From positions 92,179,137-92,243,136 of the forward strand of contig CM059972.1 in NCBI GenBank assembly GCA_030490835.1: DNA of 64,000 bases. The letters are read 5' to 3'. The DNA comes from Annona cherimola. Taxonomy: Eukaryota; Streptophyta; Magnoliopsida; Magnoliales; Annonaceae. A program made the position numbers and the translations under genes. Shown piece after piece: positions 59,154-64,000 of this stretch (the stretch's first letter is position 1; every line of letters starts with the position of its first letter). The notes under the pieces were generated by a model that did no database searches, was not told the DNA's origin, and saw nothing but the letters and a program-made list of their open reading frames with translations.

Positions 59154-62100
59154 TGTAGCGCCCTGTTGACCAAGTCAACAATCGCTACTAATATACTATA
59201 GAATCGATGATAATGGGGAGAACATATGTAATATCAAAGATTTCATAGATTATTTAAACATTGTCTCATCAAATCCAAACTGAGTTGTATCCAAATACTC
59301 GAATCCATAAAATATATACATCATGTCCTCCATACATAAAAAAATCAAAATAAAATAACTCTAAATCTGGATTCATCAGATCCTAGCCCGACCTGGTGTA
59401 TTTACCCTAGTTGGTCTCCATTAACATACTTGCCATCTAAAATATGATAAAATAGAGTGGGTCCGGGCAAATGTAGTAAGTAAAACTAAAACATAAATCA
59501 GTGTTAAACAATATGCATATTTTCAATTAATCATAAATCATATTCAAATCAGTATCATATGCATGCTCATGATCAAGCATTCCAATACTGTATCATATAT
59601 ATGATTTTCTCAACACGTGGGTTAAATCCAATAGGGAGGTTCGATATCTTGTCCTATCTTACATCAGTGCAAAGCACGGGACAATCAAATGTGGAAAATT
59701 CCATACCAAGCAAATGATAAGGAGGTGTATTTGATATCCTGCCATGATCTCCACACATCTATGACCCCGCCACAAACTTATGCCCATGGCTCAATTCAGA
59801 GATTCGTGTCCAAGCAGTAGTCTCTATAGTCTCTACATACTAGTCTCACAACAAATACCAACAAATAGTCGGACACATTCATGGCTCCAAATATCACATC
59901 ATAACAGTCAGACACAACCACGGCTCCAAATGTCACATCACAACAACCGGACACAACCACGACTCCAAATATTAAAATAAATAGCCGGACACATTCGCGG
60001 CTCAAAAATGACATCATAATAGTCGGACACATTTATGGCTCCAAATATAACATCACAATAGCCAAACACAACCACGATTCCAAATATCACAATAAATAGT
60101 CAGATACATTCACGACTCCAATTATAATATCATAATGAATAGTCCAACAGTTTGTCCTAGTCCACAACCATTAACGCCTAAATCATACCCCCGATCCCCA
60201 GTTGACGGTATGTCACCGATCGTCATCGGTGATCACAAATAACACTTCTCAACAACATCTTCATCCATGGCACATGATAATGCTAGCATCCAATGTACAC
60301 ATGTATATGTCAAAATATGATGCTAGCATGCTTAGTTTATAAATCAAGTTCCAAATTCGGCATGTCAATAAATCATGCTTTCAATCAAATTTAATCATTT
60401 CAATAAAAATATAAATCGCTGGCATCCAAAACATACATGCTCGAAAAATGCACAAAAGAATTAAATTAGTTCAAAACAAAGTCCTACTTATTTCGTTCTT
60501 CACTGCACTCCATTCAAATCCGATATATCTTTACTTTTACTTAGCTTTTACTCACTGAAATAATAATATTATTTCAAAATTCATCATTTATTCTAATATT
60601 TATATCCACCATTCAATATCAATTTTCCTTTTTAATAATTTTCGTAAATCCAATGATTCGAAATTTACAAAATTCGACAACATTTCATTTTATTCAAAAT
60701 TCATAAATAATCATATAAATATATCAAATGGATTTGAACATGCTGATCATGATCTCATCACTATTATCAACATTAACCATTTCGATGTAATTGTTTATCC
60801 TTAATTGATACAATTATTCAACAATGGTACCAATGTACTTTCTTTCATTTCACCATGCTTAGATTGCCATCTAACAAAGACGATCCTTTGAATTTAGTAA
60901 AATTCCACTTGTATTAACTCTAAAAGTTGATCTAAATTAGAACAAGTGTTAAATGCTAAGCTTGATGCTTAGAAGTTTCTATTATCACCTTAATAGTCTA
61001 TAATCAAGTGAAATCCCCATCATTTAAATTTTTGCATTAATATCTTTTAATAACAATCTTTTATAGATAATCTAACCCATTCAGTGAATTCAGAATGTCC
61101 AAAAATGTAGAAATCGACAGTTGAATTATCAAAAATAGAACATTGATATTAAAAGTTATGTCAAAAATTTTTTTAACGGCTCATTGGCTACCATGTATTG
61201 CCAGCGTGAGCTACCACCAACATTTTTCAGTGCTCAGATAATGAATTTTTATATAAAATATTTTCAGCAACTATTCTATAAATTTCTAGCCAATATAAGA
61301 CATTTATGCAAAATATTTCATTCTTAAGGGACTTTTTGTAATTTTTTAGAAACTTTTCTTGTGAAATTTCTCAACCTGACAGGAGGGTAATCTATAATAC
61401 TCTTTTTAGAAATATCTCTTGCAAATTTTCCTGCAAGATTTGGGTTTTTTATAATTTCTTCAAGATAAGTTCCTTTTTGCAAATTATAAATTCAAGAGGA
61501 GTGTTCTGTACAATTTTTGTCAAAAGTCAAAATCACAATAATTCTTCTTCCTTCATCTCCTGCTTGTTTAACCCATCTCGGTCAACTTTTGGCAGTTGTG
61601 GAAACTACCTAAACGAGTTTGGATTTTTCCTCTGGGCACATATCTGGGTTCCTTATTTAATATAAATTCGGCTAATATTTTTCTTTTCCTATATTTAACG
61701 AATCTATAGAGTTTCGGAAAAAGTGGATGAATTACAAAAATTTAAAATTATCATAAAATCTTCAACAATAAAGCGTAAAAACTTTCACTTATCTAATTGG
61801 CGTACCTACGGAAGGATTTACTAGGATAGATATGAGAATCTCACAAATTTTCTTCTAACTTTTAACTCAATAGTTTTGTCTTGTTCTCCCTCTGACTTTG
61901 TGCATTCTCTCTATACTGAAATTCTGCACACTTTAAAGAGCACGTTGCTGTTGCCAATGGCTGCCCGTCAACGCTCTCCATTAATGCTTATTAATTTTAT
62001 TTTATTTTAACCAATATTATATTTAACGGATATTATATTTCATATAATTTAATCTTCTAATCAATATCACTTGCACAATTTAATATTCAATTATTTTATC

Positions 62101-62320
62101 TCTTTCAATAATTACAAAATAGCTTCATGTTTAATATTTGTATCTCTTTCAAAATAAACTTTCATTAACAAAAATTCACCTTATTCTGTTCTCAATTCAT
62201 CAACCAAATTTATGATTGGAATTTATTGCAAATTCTTCCCAGTTTTCACAAATTCTAAATTTTCCATTTATCCTCTTTAATATAGAGAGTAAAAATAATT
62301 ATAAAACTTAGAATTGTACA
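59154..62320 (+). mobile_element. Solo LTR, 3,167 bp, inserted in the FRS pseudogene
   Basis: Starts TGTAGCGCCCTG, ends TTGTACA, and is flanked by the 5-bp duplication ATAAT (59149-59153 and 62321-62325). No internal domain and no repeated second LTR are visible, so it is a solo LTR of a long-LTR family, probably gypsy. Removing it restores FRS reading across one ATAAT. Interior: a 39-bp minisatellite at 59868-60142, otherwise AT-rich with no protein. Confidence 0.83.
59868..60142. repeat. 39-bp minisatellite, 7 units, within the solo LTR
   Basis: Units begin near 59868, 59907, 59946, 59984, 60022, 60061 and 60099, with core GTCGGACACATTCATGGCTC and CAAATATCACATCA. Most units carry either CACATTC or CACAACC at the same place, in a mixed order. 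Confidence 0.85.
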
Positions 62321-62325
62321 ATAAT

Positions 62326-62660
62326 ACAGTTGAAAGATGCTGGCCAAAAGACCCAAGTAGTTCAAAAACTAAAGAAAGGACGTCCGTAAGATCAAATCAA
62401 CATTGAAGAAAGCTAGATTGCGGAAAGCTAGGTTGTGTAGTGGATGTCACAAAGTTATAAGTGACCACGACAGGATAAGTTCTCCTAAATTGTGTTGTGC
62501 GATGATGAATGAAGGTTACATAATTTATTATATCACGTTTGCTAACTATTTTTCATATTTACTAATATCTGCATATAGATTTTATTCATATGTGCAAGTA
62601 CATGATGGTATGTCATTCACTCCAACTTCAAAAGAAGAATTCTAAAGAGCATGAAGACTG
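62326..62660 (+). pseudogene. FAR1/FRS pseudogene, 3' end
   Basis: Directly after the ATAAT duplication the frame continues with KDPSSSKTKERTS, then after a frameshift KKARLRKARLCSGCHKV ... HDRISSPKLCCAMMN. This is the basic C-terminal tail plus CCHC-like knuckle (C-x2-C-x-K ... H-D) found at the end of many FRS proteins. The last Cys of the usual CP pair is Ser here. It confirms that 57416-59153 and this stretch were one gene. Confidence 0.82.
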
Positions 62661-64000
62661 TACTGTTGCTATTTATCTCAATGTTTAAGTTTGTGATGAG
62701 CCTTCATCAACTGTATTATTGTTGCTATTTATATCAATGTTGAAGTTTATGACAGACTTGATGAACTAAATTATATGGATGAGAATTATGCATAATGAAA
62801 TGCTTATAGGGGTTGTATGCTGGGTTTGTTAAGTGTAATTTGACAATGAAAATATTTGGTAAATTTTTAAGTTTTTTCAACAGTGTGTGTTGTATATATA
62901 GAATGTGAGTCCCATTAAAGTGAACCCCCCAATGGTAAGTTCATGAGATAGACATCTATAAATCAATCGCCTACAACTTGGACGACTGAAACTTAGTCAT
63001 CTGATATTTCGAAGAATAAGACAAGTTAAGATTGCTAACAGACTTACATAATATGGAAGGTATTAAATATACATCTATTCTTCTCTAACTAGTACTCATG
63101 CTATAAATGATACACACTTGGAGATATCTGCCGGACGACTAGGAAAGAACTGACCAGTCAAAGGACATATATTCATCAGTCGTCCGATCAAACCATATGC
63201 GATAAATTGGAGACGACTGCCATGCAGTCATTTGACACCAAAACACACAAATTGAGAAAAAACAACATAGAATAAATTGCACTGGAAAAATAACATAGAC
63301 CTGTAAACGTTATTCATGACCTATCATTCCACAAATGTAAGTGAGTTAAAAAATATATTTTATATTTTCCAACCATTATATATGTCACCTAAATGTTCAA
63401 GCTGTAAAGATAAGGCATATTACATGTCAATATAGTTTTAATCGCAAGCAATATAAATTTGTATCAAAATGTGATTACACCCTACACTTGAATCAATTAA
63501 CATGTTAGAAAAAAACTAAAGAAAATGGAGGTCAATCCTCCTCATCATTGATGTCCACATCTGGATAGTCTTAAATTTTTTTCGGCCACTTATCCATAAC
63601 ATTTAACTTTTCCGTAATAGCAGCAAACTAGCCCTTAATGTATGATCTCAAATGTCGGACTAATGATGCTTCGTCGTCAGATGATTCTTCCAAATTATCA
63701 ACCCTTATTGCAGTGTGATGACAAACTGGTTCATTCAAGTATGTATCTCTCAGCACCCACTGACTTGCAGTGTCCTTTCGCCTTACCATTCGCAATAAAG
63801 TTGTCACTGATCATTGTACTTTAGTATCACAGTCCTTTCACCACTAACATCCACTCCCAAGTGAAGGAATATCTTTGACAGGAAACACATATAATTTGAT
63901 CTAATATCCTAAATTCCAATGACATTAAGGTGAAAATAATCATCTGAGCTTCTACTGGTCGGCTAATGTTGCCAAATAGGAAGGCAAAAATCCTATCAAG
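62661..64000. other. AT-rich sequence without recognised features
   Basis: A partial direct repeat (TGTTGCTATTTAT.TCAATGTT) lies at 62663-62740, in what may be the former FRS 3' UTR. 62960-63240 has scattered GACGACT / AGTCGTC words. 63540-63990 contains short open stretches on both strands, none of which I can match to a family. No gene is called. Confidence 0.6.

Noticed and set aside
63540..63990. A gene fragment on the minus strand (YMCFLSKIFLHLGVDVSGERT region)
   Set aside because: A vague resemblance to transposon proteins, no firm motif, and many stops.

Overview
This is nuclear DNA of a flowering plant. The signs are GT-AG introns, an Au-type SINE end, plant LTR-retrotransposon lineages (Tat-like Ty3/gypsy, Sirevirus-like Ty1/copia, a TRIM), RTE LINEs, Tourist-, hAT- and Mutator-like non-autonomous elements, and a FAR1/FRS gene. 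Introns swollen by repeats would suit a large-genome lineage such as a magnoliid, but nothing seen here fixes the taxon. There is no prokaryotic or organellar segment.

Bases 1-30288 (minus strand) hold one host gene, the Fanconi anaemia group J / BRIP1-type FeS helicase (FANCJ, RAD3/XPD family). I rebuilt 24 exons with consistent splice phases and no internal stop. They cover 866 codons and all helicase motifs, and the C-terminus runs off the left edge. The exons total about 2.6 kb; the other 27.7 kb is intron loaded with MITEs, an RTE LINE, LINE 3' ends, a SINE end, foldback elements and a Ty1/copia fragment.

Bases 30289-30530 are the short upstream region of that gene. Bases 30530-35430 are an unusual repeat block: MITE pieces flank a head-to-head tandem array of about 11 TRIM LTRs, minus-oriented on the left and plus-oriented on the right. 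A pyrimidine-rich tract follows at 35575-35812.

Bases 36003-57347 are one old Ty3/gypsy element on the minus strand, bounded by two ~655-bp LTRs. Its gag, protease, RT, dual RNase H and integrase remains run from 56.7 to 45.4 kb. Between pol and the 3' LTR lies an antisense reading region (plus strand) with a plant mobile domain and a coiled-coil-like C-terminus. Into this element have gone a 1.3-kb hAT-type element carrying a GC-rich, host-like segment, an LTR-like insertion in gag, a truncated Sirevirus-like copia element and two MITEs.

Bases 57416-62645 (plus) are a broken FAR1/FRS gene. It lacks the transposase core and is cut by a Mutator-type foldback MITE (9-bp target duplication) and by a 3.2-kb solo LTR (5-bp duplication). 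The remaining ~1.3 kb is AT-rich with nothing I recognise.

In short, one apparently functional DNA-repair gene sits beside a dense, layered transposon graveyard. The most notable items are the head-to-head TRIM array about 500 bp upstream of the repair gene, the antisense plant-mobile-domain region in the gypsy element, and the hAT element with a probable captured gene piece.
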